Shown here: positions 44,769 through 53,502 of the stretch, piece by piece
Position numbering within the stretch: position 1 is the first letter of the stretch
Layout of the letters: each line of letters opens with the position of its first letter
NCBI RefSeq assembly: GCF_038024065.1
Contig: NZ_CP150667.1
Location: 1,805,501 to 1,869,500 of the forward strand
DNA: 64,000 bases
Source: Polaribacter sejongensis
Lineage (GTDB): Bacteria > Bacteroidota > Bacteroidia > Flavobacteriales > Flavobacteriaceae
Direction of reading: 5' to 3'
The notes under the pieces: generated by a model
Databases searched by the model: none
What the model was told of the DNA's origin: nothing
Seen by the model: only the letters and a program-made list of their open reading frames with translations
Position numbers and translations under genes: made by a program

Positions 44769-46925
44769 ATGAAACATGTTCTACTTTTAATATTATTAAG
44801 CTGTCAATTTTCAATCACTGCACAAACCACCATTTCCGGAAAAGTAACAGATTCTAAAAACAATCCTATCAATGGAGCGAATGTTTATTTAGATGGCACT
44901 TACGATGGAACTTCAACCAATGAACTAGGAGAATTCACTTTCAAAACCGATGAAAAAGGAACACAAACTTTAATCATTTCTTTTATCTCTTTTGAACCTT
45001 TTGTAAAAACTACGGATGTTTCATCTCTCAAAAATTTAAAAATTAAATTAAGAAATGATGTAAATTCTTTAGACGTTGTTGTTATTAATGCTGGAACATT
45101 TGAAGCCGGAGAAAAAGCAAAAGTCACCGTTCTTAAACCCTTAGACATTGTTACCACGGCAAGTGCTTTGGGTGATGTTATGGGCGCTTTGCAAACACTT
45201 CCCGGAACCTCTACCGTAGATGAAGACGGTCGGTTATTTGTGCGCGGTGGTGAAGCGGAAGAAACTCAGATTTTTGTTGATGGAATTCGTGTTTTTACGC
45301 CTTATACTCCAAGTGCAAATAACATTCCAACTCGTGGACGCTTTTCTCCTTTCTTATTTAAAGGAATTTCTTTTTCTACGGGTGGGTATTCTGCAGAATA
45401 CGGACAAGCTTTATCAAGTGTTTTACAATTAAATACCATTGATGAACCTGTGGAAGAAAAAACAGATTTGTCTTTTATGACGTTAGGTTTAGGTGTTCGA
45501 AACACTCAAATTTGGGGAAACAATTCATTTAGTGTAAATACTTCTTACATTAATTTAGCACCTTATCAAGAAGCCTTTCCTGATAGAAATACATGGAAAA
45601 AACCGGTACAATCTTTAAGTGGAGAAATGGTGTATAGACATAAATTTAAGAATGAATCTTTACTAAAACTATATGGCGCCTTTAGTTATACTGATTTTGA
45701 TGTTATACAAGATGATATTAATTTTGTGAATGGATTTCGTTTCGGACTAAAAAATAGAAACCTCTACTTTAATACTTCCTACAAGAACAAATTTGGCGAT
45801 AATTGGAGAATAGAAACTGGGTTTAGTTTTACAAATGATCATTCTAACCTTAAAATTATTGACGATTTAGTTACAGATAATGAAAACTCGATGCACTTTA
45901 AAGTAAAACTTAAAAAACAGGTTTCTAACCGATTTAAAATCAGTTTTGGGTCAGAATATTTTATGACCGATTTTAAAGAATCTTACACCGCTAATAATAG
46001 CAATGAAATAGAATATGGATTTAACAATAACATCTTTGCTTCGTTTGTAGAAACAGATATTTTCTTTTCTAAAAACCTCGCAACAAAAATCGGAATTCGT
46101 GCAGAAAACTCAGAATTGTTAACCGAATTCACCATTTCTCCAAGAGCTTCTATTGCCTATAAAGTAAATAAAAACGCACAGTTCTCTTTGGCTTACGGTC
46201 AGTTTTATCAAAATCCTAAAAACGAATATTTAAAATTTAATCAAGATTTTAAAGCTGAAAACACCTCACATTTAATTGCCAATTATCAACATACAAAACA
46301 AGGTCAAATTTTTAGAATCGAAGCTTATTATAAAGACTACAAAGACTTGGTCAAATATGATAACAACCAACCAATTTACACCAGTAACTTTAACAATAAC
46401 GGAAATGGGTATGCCAAAGGATTTGATGTTTTCTGGAGACAAGATGCTAAAATAAAAAACACAGATTATTGGGTTTCTTACTCGTATTTAGACACCGAAA
46501 GAGATTATAGAAATTACCCAACTGCTGCAACTCCTAATTTTGCCTCAAAACATAATTTATCTGTTGTGGCTAAACATTGGATAGCTGATTGGAAAAGTCA
46601 AATTGGTTTTAGCTATAATTTTGCTTCTGGCAGAAATTATACCAACCCAAATGAAGCAGGTTTTTTAAATAATCAGACTAAAAATTACAATTCGTTAAGC
46701 TTAAATTGGGCATATTTAATAGATCAACAAAAGATTTTATATTTCTCCGTAAACAATGTTTTAGGAACTCAGAATGTATTTGGTTACAACTATAAAAACA
46801 CCGCAGAACCGAATGGGTATTTTGAGCGACAAGCAATTATTCCCAATGCAGATAGCTTCTTTTTTGTAGGTTTCTTTTGGACAATCAGCCATAATAAGAA
46901 AACAAATCAGTTAGATAATTTGTAA
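44769..46925 (+). CDS. TonB-dependent outer-membrane receptor with CarboxypepD_reg-like domain
   Basis: The 718-residue protein has a signal peptide (cleavage after about residue 19, SITAQ), a CarboxypepD regulatory-like domain (20-105, TTISGKVTDSKNNPINGANV), a plug with ALQTLPGTSTVDEDGRLFVRGG and IFVDGIRV, and a beta-barrel of about 500 residues. It imports a large or scarce ligand using TonB energy. No SusD partner is adjacent. The divergent PhoX-like lipoprotein and the peroxidase suggest a common regulon, perhaps for phosphate or iron (inference). Confidence 0.88.
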   Translation: MKHVLLLILLSCQFSITAQTTISGKVTDSKNNPINGANVYLDGTYDGTSTNELGEFTFKTDEKGTQTLIISFISFEPFVKTTDVSSLKNLKIKLRNDVNSLDVVVINAGTFEAGEKAKVTVLKPLDIVTTASALGDVMGALQTLPGTSTVDEDGRLFVRGGEAEETQIFVDGIRVFTPYTPSANNIPTRGRFSPFLFKGISFSTGGYSAEYGQALSSVLQLNTIDEPVEEKTDLSFMTLGLGVRNTQIWGNNSFSVNTSYINLAPYQEAFPDRNTWKKPVQSLSGEMVYRHKFKNESLLKLYGAFSYTDFDVIQDDINFVNGFRFGLKNRNLYFNTSYKNKFGDNWRIETGFSFTNDHSNLKIIDDLVTDNENSMHFKVKLKKQVSNRFKISFGSEYFMTDFKESYTANNSNEIEYGFNNNIFASFVETDIFFSKNLATKIGIRAENSELLTEFTISPRASIAYKVNKNAQFSLAYGQFYQNPKNEYLKFNQDFKAENTSHLIANYQHTKQGQIFRIEAYYKDYKDLVKYDNNQPIYTSNFNNNGNGYAKGFDVFWRQDAKIKNTDYWVSYSYLDTERDYRNYPTAATPNFASKHNLSVVAKHWIADWKSQIGFSYNFASGRNYTNPNEAGFLNNQTKNYNSLSLNWAYLIDQQKILYFSVNNVLGTQNVFGYNYKNTAEPNGYFERQAIIPNADSFFFVGFFWTISHNKKTNQLDNL

Positions 46926-46937
46926 ACGAAAGGTTTA

Positions 46938-49487
46938 TTAAAAAGAAACTCTAAAAAAGAAATTCGGAGTAAAACCTTGAGATTTTGTGTCATTTTTTAC
47001 TAAAACAGCATTATTATCTGATGTTATTTTACTTTCGTACTCTCTTTTTAAAATATTACCTTGGTTATAAATATTTAATAAAGATACCCCTACTTTCCCT
47101 TTTATTTTTTTATTCAGTTTAAAATCATAAGCACTAGAAAAATCTAATCGATGGTAATCTGGTAGCCTAGCATCATTAATTCCTTTTCTAAGAATTTCAA
47201 AATTATCATTTCGTCCTTCTACAGAAGAAAAAGGAATACCAACCCTGTAACTAAAGCCGGTAGAGAAAGTAAAGCTTTTATATTTAAAATTATTCGACCA
47301 ATAAAAAGACTGAGAAACATCAAAATTACCACTAAACTCTTTTCCTCCATTAAGATCACTAAAAGTAAAGTTAGAACTACCAGTATTATAACTTACCCAA
47401 GTATCAAAGTTATGCCATGTTTTTTTTATCAGTAAATCTAAACCAAGAGTAATAGCTTCACCAGTATAAATTTCTTGAATAAAACTATCAAAACCCGTTG
47501 TTAAAGTTGTTAATCCTTTTATTTTTCGTCTATATAAATCTACATCAACTGTAAAATTATTTGCAGAATACAAAGCACCAAAAGTAAACTGATTACTTTC
47601 TAGCAAAGGGATTTCTTTATTGTTAGACAAAGCCCAAAGTTGATTTTCCAATCCAAAATCTATGGTATCAAATTCTAATAATTTACTCGTGTTTTGTTGT
47701 TTTACTTCAAAAGAACTATTCATCCAAAATCTAGGTAAAACTTTTATTTGCATAAAAACTCTAGGCTCTATAGTATATCTATCAATAGAACTAAAATAGT
47801 TACCACGAACACCTGCTTTTAATACATACTTTTTCTTAAAACTATACGAATACTCACTAAACAGGGTGTGAATATTATTACTATTGGTATCTAATGTTAA
47901 TTTAGTTCCATAAAACTGGTTGCTATTTTCTCTTTCCAAAAAGTAAGAAATATCCTGATATCCGTATTGATATCCATATTTCATTTGTTGAAACTTACCT
48001 ATTGTTTGTAAAAAATCTAGTTTCACTTCAAAATTAGCAACATCATTTCTCTTTTCTATTTTAGCATATTCTTCATCATTAGAAACTTTTTGATTATTAT
48101 AGTTTAAATTGTATTGAGAGTAATTTACATTAAAATTTTGAGAAAGTTTATCTGTCCATTTTCTTTTCCAGGTTGTACTATAACCAAGGTTGTTTAATCT
48201 TAAATCGTCCGATCTATCTTCTTTTAAATCTAAGTTTAAAAAATTATAATCGAAATTATTTAAAATACCTATTTGACTTATAGATAAAAAATCATTTGCT
48301 GTTGGTTTGTAATTTATTTTTAAATTGTAATCTATAAACTTAAAATTATTATCGCTAATAACATTAAAGTCTTTGGCATCTTTAGCATCTTCTGTTACCG
48401 AAGAATATTGAAAAGCTTTGTTAGATAATTTATCTATTGTAGGTGTTCTCACAATATCTGAAATAGATCTTCTAACAGAAACAATTACACTCACTTTTTT
48501 ATGAATTGGCACTTTAATATTTGCGTCTACATGCGTAAAATTAAAACCAGCAGAACCAGACATTTTAGTTGCAATCTCTGATGATGTTTCTACATCTACA
48601 ACTCCTGCAATATGATTTCCGTATTTACTATTAGAAGCTGTTCTGTACACCGTAACTTTATCGATTATATATGGATTTAATGCAGAAATTGCGCCAAAGA
48701 AATGACCTGTATTAAACAATTTAATTCCATCGAAAAGTATTAAATTTTGATCTGGTGTCCCGCCACGAACATGCAAACCAGAAGCAGTTTCATCAACATT
48801 TAAAATACCAGGTAATTGTTGTACACTTTGTAAAATATCTGGTTCTGTAAGCCCTGGAAATACATTTTTGTTTTTAGGTCTAAATACGATAGCTCCATCG
48901 ATTGTTTTAGAAATTGAATTTGTTAAATAGTTTGTAATAATTACTTCTTCTAAAAAAGTAGCCTCTTCAAGCATTGGTATGAATAAGCAGTCTTCAAAAA
49001 GAAAATTACGAACACTAATATATTTCGTTTTAAAACCAATAAAAGAGACTTCTAAAACAGCGGATGTTTCTATATTTTTAAAACTAAATTTACCTTCGTT
49101 ATTTGAAAGCACCCCAATATTTGTCCCTTTTATTTTTATGGAAGCTCCTCTAAGTTTCTCTGCAATGTTGTTCGCATTTTGTAATTCTCCACAAATAGTA
49201 ATCTCCTTTGGAGGTAAAACAATTAGAAATCTATTTTTACTTATTTCTTTAATATCTAAATGAATTGCTCTTTTTAATTCTGAAATTATTTCTAAAAGTG
49301 ATTTTTTTTCAAAATCGAACAAAATACTTTTGTCTTGTATTAAGTGGTTTGCATAAGCAAACTTTACATTAAACTTTGTTTCAATACTTGTAAATACTTT
49401 CTTTAGAGGAATAGCTTGTTGCATATCTGTTTGAGAAAAAGTATTTAATGCTAAAATTAAGAAGAAAAGTAAGATGTTTTTTTGCAA
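46938..49487 (-). CDS. TonB-dependent receptor with N-terminal STN (FecA-like) domain
   Basis: This 849-residue outer-membrane protein has a signal peptide (to about residue 18), an STN domain (about 25-90, PLKKVFTSIETKFNVKFAYA) that contacts FecR, a CarboxypepD-like domain (about 100-185), a plug (PGILNVDETASGLHVRGG, LILFDGIKLFN) and a barrel ending in Phe. It is third in the sigma-FecR-receptor operon and is the signal-sensing transporter of that system. The ligand is unknown: iron complexes, glycans and peptides are all possible. Confidence 0.88.
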   Translation of the reverse strand: MQKNILLFFLILALNTFSQTDMQQAIPLKKVFTSIETKFNVKFAYANHLIQDKSILFDFEKKSLLEIISELKRAIHLDIKEISKNRFLIVLPPKEITICGELQNANNIAEKLRGASIKIKGTNIGVLSNNEGKFSFKNIETSAVLEVSFIGFKTKYISVRNFLFEDCLFIPMLEEATFLEEVIITNYLTNSISKTIDGAIVFRPKNKNVFPGLTEPDILQSVQQLPGILNVDETASGLHVRGGTPDQNLILFDGIKLFNTGHFFGAISALNPYIIDKVTVYRTASNSKYGNHIAGVVDVETSSEIATKMSGSAGFNFTHVDANIKVPIHKKVSVIVSVRRSISDIVRTPTIDKLSNKAFQYSSVTEDAKDAKDFNVISDNNFKFIDYNLKINYKPTANDFLSISQIGILNNFDYNFLNLDLKEDRSDDLRLNNLGYSTTWKRKWTDKLSQNFNVNYSQYNLNYNNQKVSNDEEYAKIEKRNDVANFEVKLDFLQTIGKFQQMKYGYQYGYQDISYFLERENSNQFYGTKLTLDTNSNNIHTLFSEYSYSFKKKYVLKAGVRGNYFSSIDRYTIEPRVFMQIKVLPRFWMNSSFEVKQQNTSKLLEFDTIDFGLENQLWALSNNKEIPLLESNQFTFGALYSANNFTVDVDLYRRKIKGLTTLTTGFDSFIQEIYTGEAITLGLDLLIKKTWHNFDTWVSYNTGSSNFTFSDLNGGKEFSGNFDVSQSFYWSNNFKYKSFTFSTGFSYRVGIPFSSVEGRNDNFEILRKGINDARLPDYHRLDFSSAYDFKLNKKIKGKVGVSLLNIYNQGNILKREYESKITSDNNAVLVKNDTKSQGFTPNFFFRVSF

Positions 49488-49492
49488 AGCCT

Positions 49493-50425
49493 CTATTTTA
49501 AAGTAACATTTTTTTTATCATCAGAAATGGTATAACTTATATTCATCGGTAATAAAACAGCCTCTAAAGCTTGTTCTAAATTCGTATGCACAAAGCTACC
49601 TGTATAAAGTTGGTCCTTTTTTAATTCTAAATTTATCATTTTAATATTATACTGTTTTTCTATCGATTTTAAAACAACCAACAATGGCGCACTCACAAAA
49701 GAACTTTCTTGTTTTAACCAATCTGGATTCACTTTCTTAGTACCCAGTTTTAACGGAACAGAATCTTTATATTGTGAAAACGTTTTTCCCTTAGTCAATA
49801 TAATTTCAACATTCTTTCTTTCTACTTTTACTTTTCCTTCAAAACATGTAACACTTAAGAAATCCTCTTCTTCAAAAACGGTAAATTGAGTCCCTAAAAC
49901 ACTAATAATTCCTTCGGTAGTTTTTACCTGAAACTTGCTTCCTTTTGCTACTTTAAAATAAGCTTCACCTTCTAACTCTAGCGTTCTATCTTGTTTCCAA
50001 TTCTTCTTATTATAAGATAAACTAGATTTTGCATTTAAAATAACGGTAGAATTATCTGGTAAAATAATGGTTCTTCTTTCTCCGAAACCAGTATTTACAT
50101 CTGTATTAAAATTTAAAAAATAGAAAGTACTTACCAGCAATAGCAAAGTTGCTGCAACTGCCGTTAACTTCCTTAAACTAAAAACCTTGCTTTTTTTATC
50201 AGCCTTTAAAGAAATTACCTTTTTGTTTTCTGTAATTTCACTGACTATTTTTGAGAAGACTTCTTCTTTATTAAATTCTGGTTTTTTAAACAATGCGGCT
50301 TCTTCTGAAATTCTAACAAATAATTGATAATCTTCAGACTTTTCAAACGCACTAAGTTCTTCCTCTGTCATTTCTCCAGAAACCCATTTGGCTAATAATG
50401 TTTCAGACTTTTCTATAGCTTCCAT
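49493..50425 (-). CDS. FecR-family anti-sigma factor
   Basis: The 310-residue protein has a cytoplasmic N-terminal part (1-85, LLAKWVSGEMTEEELSAFEKS), one membrane helix (about 88-108), the FecR domain (ERRTIILPDNSTVILNAKSSLSY through FEGKVKVE), and a C-terminal DUF4974/STN-like domain (240-310, LVVLKSIEKQYNIKM...LEAVLLPMNISYTI). It holds the ECF sigma factor and relays the receptor signal. The sigma gene precedes it by 1 bp, and the receptor follows at 5 bp. Confidence 0.93.
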   Translation of the reverse strand: MEAIEKSETLLAKWVSGEMTEEELSAFEKSEDYQLFVRISEEAALFKKPEFNKEEVFSKIVSEITENKKVISLKADKKSKVFSLRKLTAVAATLLLLVSTFYFLNFNTDVNTGFGERRTIILPDNSTVILNAKSSLSYNKKNWKQDRTLELEGEAYFKVAKGSKFQVKTTEGIISVLGTQFTVFEEEDFLSVTCFEGKVKVERKNVEIILTKGKTFSQYKDSVPLKLGTKKVNPDWLKQESSFVSAPLLVVLKSIEKQYNIKMINLELKKDQLYTGSFVHTNLEQALEAVLLPMNISYTISDDKKNVTLK

Positions 50426-50426
50426 A

Positions 50427-50936
50427 TTAAATTCCTTTTATATACGTTCTTATTTCCTTTAAAGCTGCACTCATTCTTTTTTCTACTGTTTTTACAGAAA
50501 TCTCTAATTCTGCAGCAATTTCTTTGTATTTCTTTTTATCAATTCTATTCATCAAAAAAACTTCTCTTTGTTTTTCTGATAAATTACCAATAACCGTTTG
50601 TAATTTTTTTAAAAACTCTTGCTCCTCTAACACATACTCTGGCGTTTCTGCAGTAACAGCATTCGGTATTATCTTCTGATGTTCTAAAACCACTTTTTGA
50701 TGTCTATAATCACTTATAAATAAATTATTAGCCACCATAAATAAATAGGCTTTCGCTTTTTCAAAAAGCACCTTTTTACAGTTAGACCACATTGTTACAA
50801 AAGATTCTTGTACAAAATCTTCTGCCAAATTTTTATTGCCACATTTATAAAACATAAACCCATAAACATCATCTGCATATTTGTTATAGAGTATTTCAAA
50901 AATTTTAGAATCACAAACGGACTTCAATTCTTTCAT
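50427..50936 (-). CDS. ECF RNA polymerase sigma factor (FecI-like, Bacteroidetes type)
   Basis: The 169-residue protein has sigma region 2 (YADDVYGFMFYKCGNKNLAEDFVQESFVTMW) and region 4 (LSEKQREVFLMNRIDKKKYKEIAAELEISVKTVEKRMSAA). It heads the sigma-FecR-STN receptor operon and should switch on that operon and possibly the divergent lipoprotein. Two copies of AAAACGTTT lie in the 142-bp divergent spacer. Confidence 0.93.
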   Translation of the reverse strand: MKELKSVCDSKIFEILYNKYADDVYGFMFYKCGNKNLAEDFVQESFVTMWSNCKKVLFEKAKAYLFMVANNLFISDYRHQKVVLEHQKIIPNAVTAETPEYVLEEQEFLKKLQTVIGNLSEKQREVFLMNRIDKKKYKEIAAELEISVKTVEKRMSAALKEIRTYIKGI

Positions 50937-50955
50937 AGTATATATTCTTATTTAT

Positions 50956-51022
50956 AAAACGTTTCAACTTGATAAAACCCTACAAAAAATAAAAAGGAGG
51001 GTTTTTTGAAAGTAAAACGTTT
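50956..51022. promoter_or_regulatory. Two AAAACGTTT palindromes and a hairpin in the sigma/lipoprotein divergent spacer
   Basis: AAAACGTTT occurs at 50956-50964 and at 51014-51022. Between them AAAACCCT (50974) and AGGGTTTT (50998) can pair as a stem. The two palindromes flank the middle of the region, one facing each gene, so they are candidate shared elements for the ECF-controlled divergent promoters. Confidence 0.4.
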
Positions 51023-51078
51023 AATACTAAAGTCAACAAAAGTAGTTACAAATAACAATTCTAAAATTATTTATTATC

Positions 51079-51969
51079 ATGAAAAAACTAACATTATTAG
51101 CACTCTGTGTATTCTTAACCTATTCCTGCACAAATACAGAAGAAGAAAACGGATCTCTTAACACTCCTATTATTGCCATTGATGTTGTAGACATGGTTTT
51201 CTTACCAAAGAATAGCGTAGAAATAAATGCTACAATTTCAGATACTGGTAATCAGACACAAACTATTCTATGGGAAAAAACTGCTGGTGGTTCTGCTGAT
51301 TTTGAAAGCGATAAAAAAGACATTACGATCACAAATTTAGAAGAAGGAAACTATAGCTTCACTTTAACTGTAACTAATAACAATCTATCATCCGAAGAAT
51401 CTATCTCTTTTAGCGTAAGTGACGCTAAAGTACTTTACAATTTAGATTTCGAAGAATCTAATGAAGGCTTTACATCAAGTATTTTTGGAAATTACACTGC
51501 TGGAAAAGAATTACGAAATGTTACCGAAGAAACAAACCACTGTGGTACCGTTTACATGGGTAAAAAAGAAGATTTTACAGATTGGCTTACTTATTCTTAT
51601 GAAGGTAACAACTCTAACTTTGTTGCAACAAACATGGGTACTTGTCTAGGTTATTTTACTTCTGCCATTCAAAAAGAAATCACTTTTACAGAAGATTTCT
51701 CTAATGGTAATTTAGGTATTCAATTTCAATATTATAAACCTGGAGATTTTTCTAAATGGGGAGATTATAATTTAGAAGTTCTCATTTTTGAAGATGATTT
51801 AAACTATACATCAGAACCAATAATTACTTTATCTCCTACCACAAACCCAGAAGGTTGGAGTCTCTTTAATGAAAATATAAGCTTAGCAAAAGGTACTTAT
51901 ACATTAGTAATTAGAAACACCAACGCACAAACTGCAATAGATAATATAACCTTTTACAAAAACAACTAA
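51079..51969 (+). CDS. PKD-like domain lipoprotein, secreted
   Basis: The 296-residue protein has a lipobox LTYSC (Cys17), an Ig/PKD-like domain (about 30-115, IWEK-type TILWEKTAGGSADFESDKKD and GNYSFTLTVTNN), and a C-terminal beta-sandwich (about 120-296) with LDFEESNEGFTSSIFGNY, like jelly-roll carbohydrate-binding modules. It lacks catalytic motifs. Divergence from the sigma operon suggests that it is the surface lipoprotein partner or target of that signalling system. A 36-codon gene follows after 1 bp. Confidence 0.72.
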   Translation: MKKLTLLALCVFLTYSCTNTEEENGSLNTPIIAIDVVDMVFLPKNSVEINATISDTGNQTQTILWEKTAGGSADFESDKKDITITNLEEGNYSFTLTVTNNNLSSEESISFSVSDAKVLYNLDFEESNEGFTSSIFGNYTAGKELRNVTEETNHCGTVYMGKKEDFTDWLTYSYEGNNSNFVATNMGTCLGYFTSAIQKEITFTEDFSNGNLGIQFQYYKPGDFSKWGDYNLEVLIFEDDLNYTSEPIITLSPTTNPEGWSLFNENISLAKGTYTLVIRNTNAQTAIDNITFYKNN

Positions 51970-51970
51970 A

Positions 51971-52081
51971 ATGAAAACTACTACTGCTACTAAAAAAATC
52001 GATCTAAAAAAAATAAGTGAATTAATATTAAAAGAATTAAAAGAAATAGGGAAAGCTGCTTCTTTTGCAATGAGTCATTAA
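51971..52081 (+). CDS. 36-residue cationic amphipathic peptide, coupled to the lipoprotein gene
   Basis: The frame begins 1 bp after the lipoprotein stop codon and ends in TAA at 52081. The product starts MKTTTATKKIDLKKISEL and ends GKAASFAMSH. Eight Lys against four acidic residues give a net charge of about +4. Ile and Leu at 10, 12, 15, 18, 19, 20, 23 and 26 give one hydrophobic face. It has no signal peptide. The position, clean start and following hairpin support a real gene. It could be a regulatory or ribosomally made bioactive peptide, or a membrane-active one; all of this is inference. Confidence 0.45.
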   Translation: MKTTTATKKIDLKKISELILKELKEIGKAASFAMSH

Positions 52082-52103
52082 CTTTAAACACATCATCTAA
52101 AAG

Positions 52104-52240
52104 AGGTTGTCTAAAAAGTGAATTTTTGTCAATCTGAATTTATTTCAGATTCTTTTGAAATTTGATATTCAGTAAATTAAGATACTGAAACAAGTTCATC
52201 ATGACAATATTTATTACTTTTTTAGACAACCTTTTTTTTT
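52104..52240 (+). terminator. Long structured inverted repeat, terminator/MITE-like
   Basis: AGGTTGTCTAAAAAGT (52104-52119) pairs with ACTTTTTTAGACAACCT (52216-52232) across about 96 nt, and a run of T follows. Inner elements include AATCTGAA/TTTCAGATT. The size and sharp ends resemble a MITE that serves as a terminator. The rest of the 284-bp spacer (to 52365) holds nothing else that I can see. Confidence 0.7.
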
Positions 52241-52365
52241 GTTATTTATAAAAAACAAGTATTTTTTACAACTCAGAAATAAAAAACAACAATTCGGTAT
52301 TATTCTTGTGTATTTTACGTAGAAACATCAGATATTTGAAGTATCAATAAAAAAGAAAAAGAATT

Positions 52366-52785
52366 ATGAAAAAATTACTTTTAATACTAGCCATCGTTTT
52401 TAGTGGAATCTTATCTACCAATGCCCAAGAAGAAACCGCAGATTTAACCATTAACATTGCTGGTTTAAATTCTGATAAAGGAATGTTATTAGTTGGTCTT
52501 TACAACAAGAAAGACCATTTCTTAAAAAAACAATTTAAAGCAGATACTGTAAATATTAAAGACAAAAAATCTGTCGTAATATTTAAAGATTTACCAAAAG
52601 GAGAATATGCCGTTTCCTTTGTTCATGATGAAAATGATAACAAAAAAATGGACACGAACATGTTTAAAATACCTAAAGAAGACTATGGTTGTTCAAACAA
52701 CGCAAGAGGCTTTATGGGACCTCCAAAATACGATGATGCTAAATTTCAATTAACAGAGAACAAAACAATTGAAATTAAAATATAA
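52366..52785 (+). CDS. DUF2141 family secreted protein
   Basis: The 139-residue protein has a signal peptide cleaved after about residue 20 (STNAQ) and a small beta-sandwich of DUF2141: ADLTINIAGLNSDKGMLLVGLYN, LPKGEYAVSFVHDENDNKKMDTN, and DYGCSNNARGFMGPPKYDDA. It is exported, and its function is unknown. The acidic DENDNKKMD loop may bind a metal (inference). It lies 24 bp before the TPR-like gene. Confidence 0.88.
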   Translation: MKKLLLILAIVFSGILSTNAQEETADLTINIAGLNSDKGMLLVGLYNKKDHFLKKQFKADTVNIKDKKSVVIFKDLPKGEYAVSFVHDENDNKKMDTNMFKIPKEDYGCSNNARGFMGPPKYDDAKFQLTENKTIEIKI

Positions 52786-52809
52786 CCCAACTACCTAAAA
52801 CTTTTTAAG

Positions 52810-53433
52810 ATGAAAAAATCTATTTTAATCATCGCAATTTTCATTGCGACAGGGATTTCTGCGCAAACAAAATATCAAAAAGGAATGCAAAAAGCATTCG
52901 GATTATGGGAAAAAGGAAACATGACGGAAGCTTCTCAATTATTTGAAAGAGTCTCTAAGGCTGAACCAAAAAAATGGATGCCCGCGTATTATGCCGCAAC
53001 AGTAGAGATTTTAAGTAGCTTTGGTTTAAAAGATGAAACTATTTTAAAAGCGAAATTAACAAAGGCTCAAGAATTTTTAGATGTAGCCAAATCAAATTCA
53101 GAAAATAATCCAGAAATTATAATTACCCAAGCACTATTAAACCTAGGTTATATTGCTTTCGACGGACAAAAATACGGAATGATGCTATCTGGAGAAACGA
53201 GTCAATTATATGCAAAAGCATTACAAATTGCACCCAACAACCCAAGAGTTATTTTAGGAAATGCAGAATGGAATATGGGGTCTGCTCGTTTTTTTGGAAA
53301 ATCTACAAAACCATATTGTGCAGAAATTAAACGTGCCATTGAACTTGGCAAAAAAGAAAAAATTGAAATTGAGTTTTATCCGAAATTTATGCTCGAAAGA
53401 GCTGAAAATGTTTTAAAACAATGTGAAAAATAG
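52810..53433 (+). CDS. Exported TPR-like repeat protein
   Basis: The 207-residue protein has a signal peptide (cut after about residue 18, GISAQ) and helical repeats of the tetratricopeptide type: KAFGLWEKGNMTEASQLFERVSKAEPKKW and YAKALQIAPNNPRVILGNAEWNMGSARFFG. It probably acts as a periplasmic scaffold. It follows the DUF2141 gene in the same direction and ends at a palindromic spacer shared with the convergent decarboxylase gene. No precise role can be given. Confidence 0.75.
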   Translation: MKKSILIIAIFIATGISAQTKYQKGMQKAFGLWEKGNMTEASQLFERVSKAEPKKWMPAYYAATVEILSSFGLKDETILKAKLTKAQEFLDVAKSNSENNPEIIITQALLNLGYIAFDGQKYGMMLSGETSQLYAKALQIAPNNPRVILGNAEWNMGSARFFGKSTKPYCAEIKRAIELGKKEKIEIEFYPKFMLERAENVLKQCEK

Positions 53434-53500
53434 TATTCAGTTTTCAGTCTCAGTTTTCAGTTAATCATGGACTGAATACTGCAACTGTTAACTGCCAACT
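53434..53500. terminator. AGTATTCAGT-family hairpin between convergent genes
   Basis: AGTATTCAGT and ACTGAATACT form the stem, and AACTGTTAACTGCCAACT follows. The same family is at 26584 and 28690. It fills the spacer between the TPR-like and ACMSD genes and is probably bidirectional. Confidence 0.6.
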
Positions 53501-53502
53501 TA

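Noticed and set aside
52104..52240. Riboswitch upstream of the DUF2141 gene
   Set aside because: The structure is a long symmetric inverted repeat ending in a T run behind the 36-codon gene, with no recognisable aptamer core, and 125 bp still separate it from the next start.
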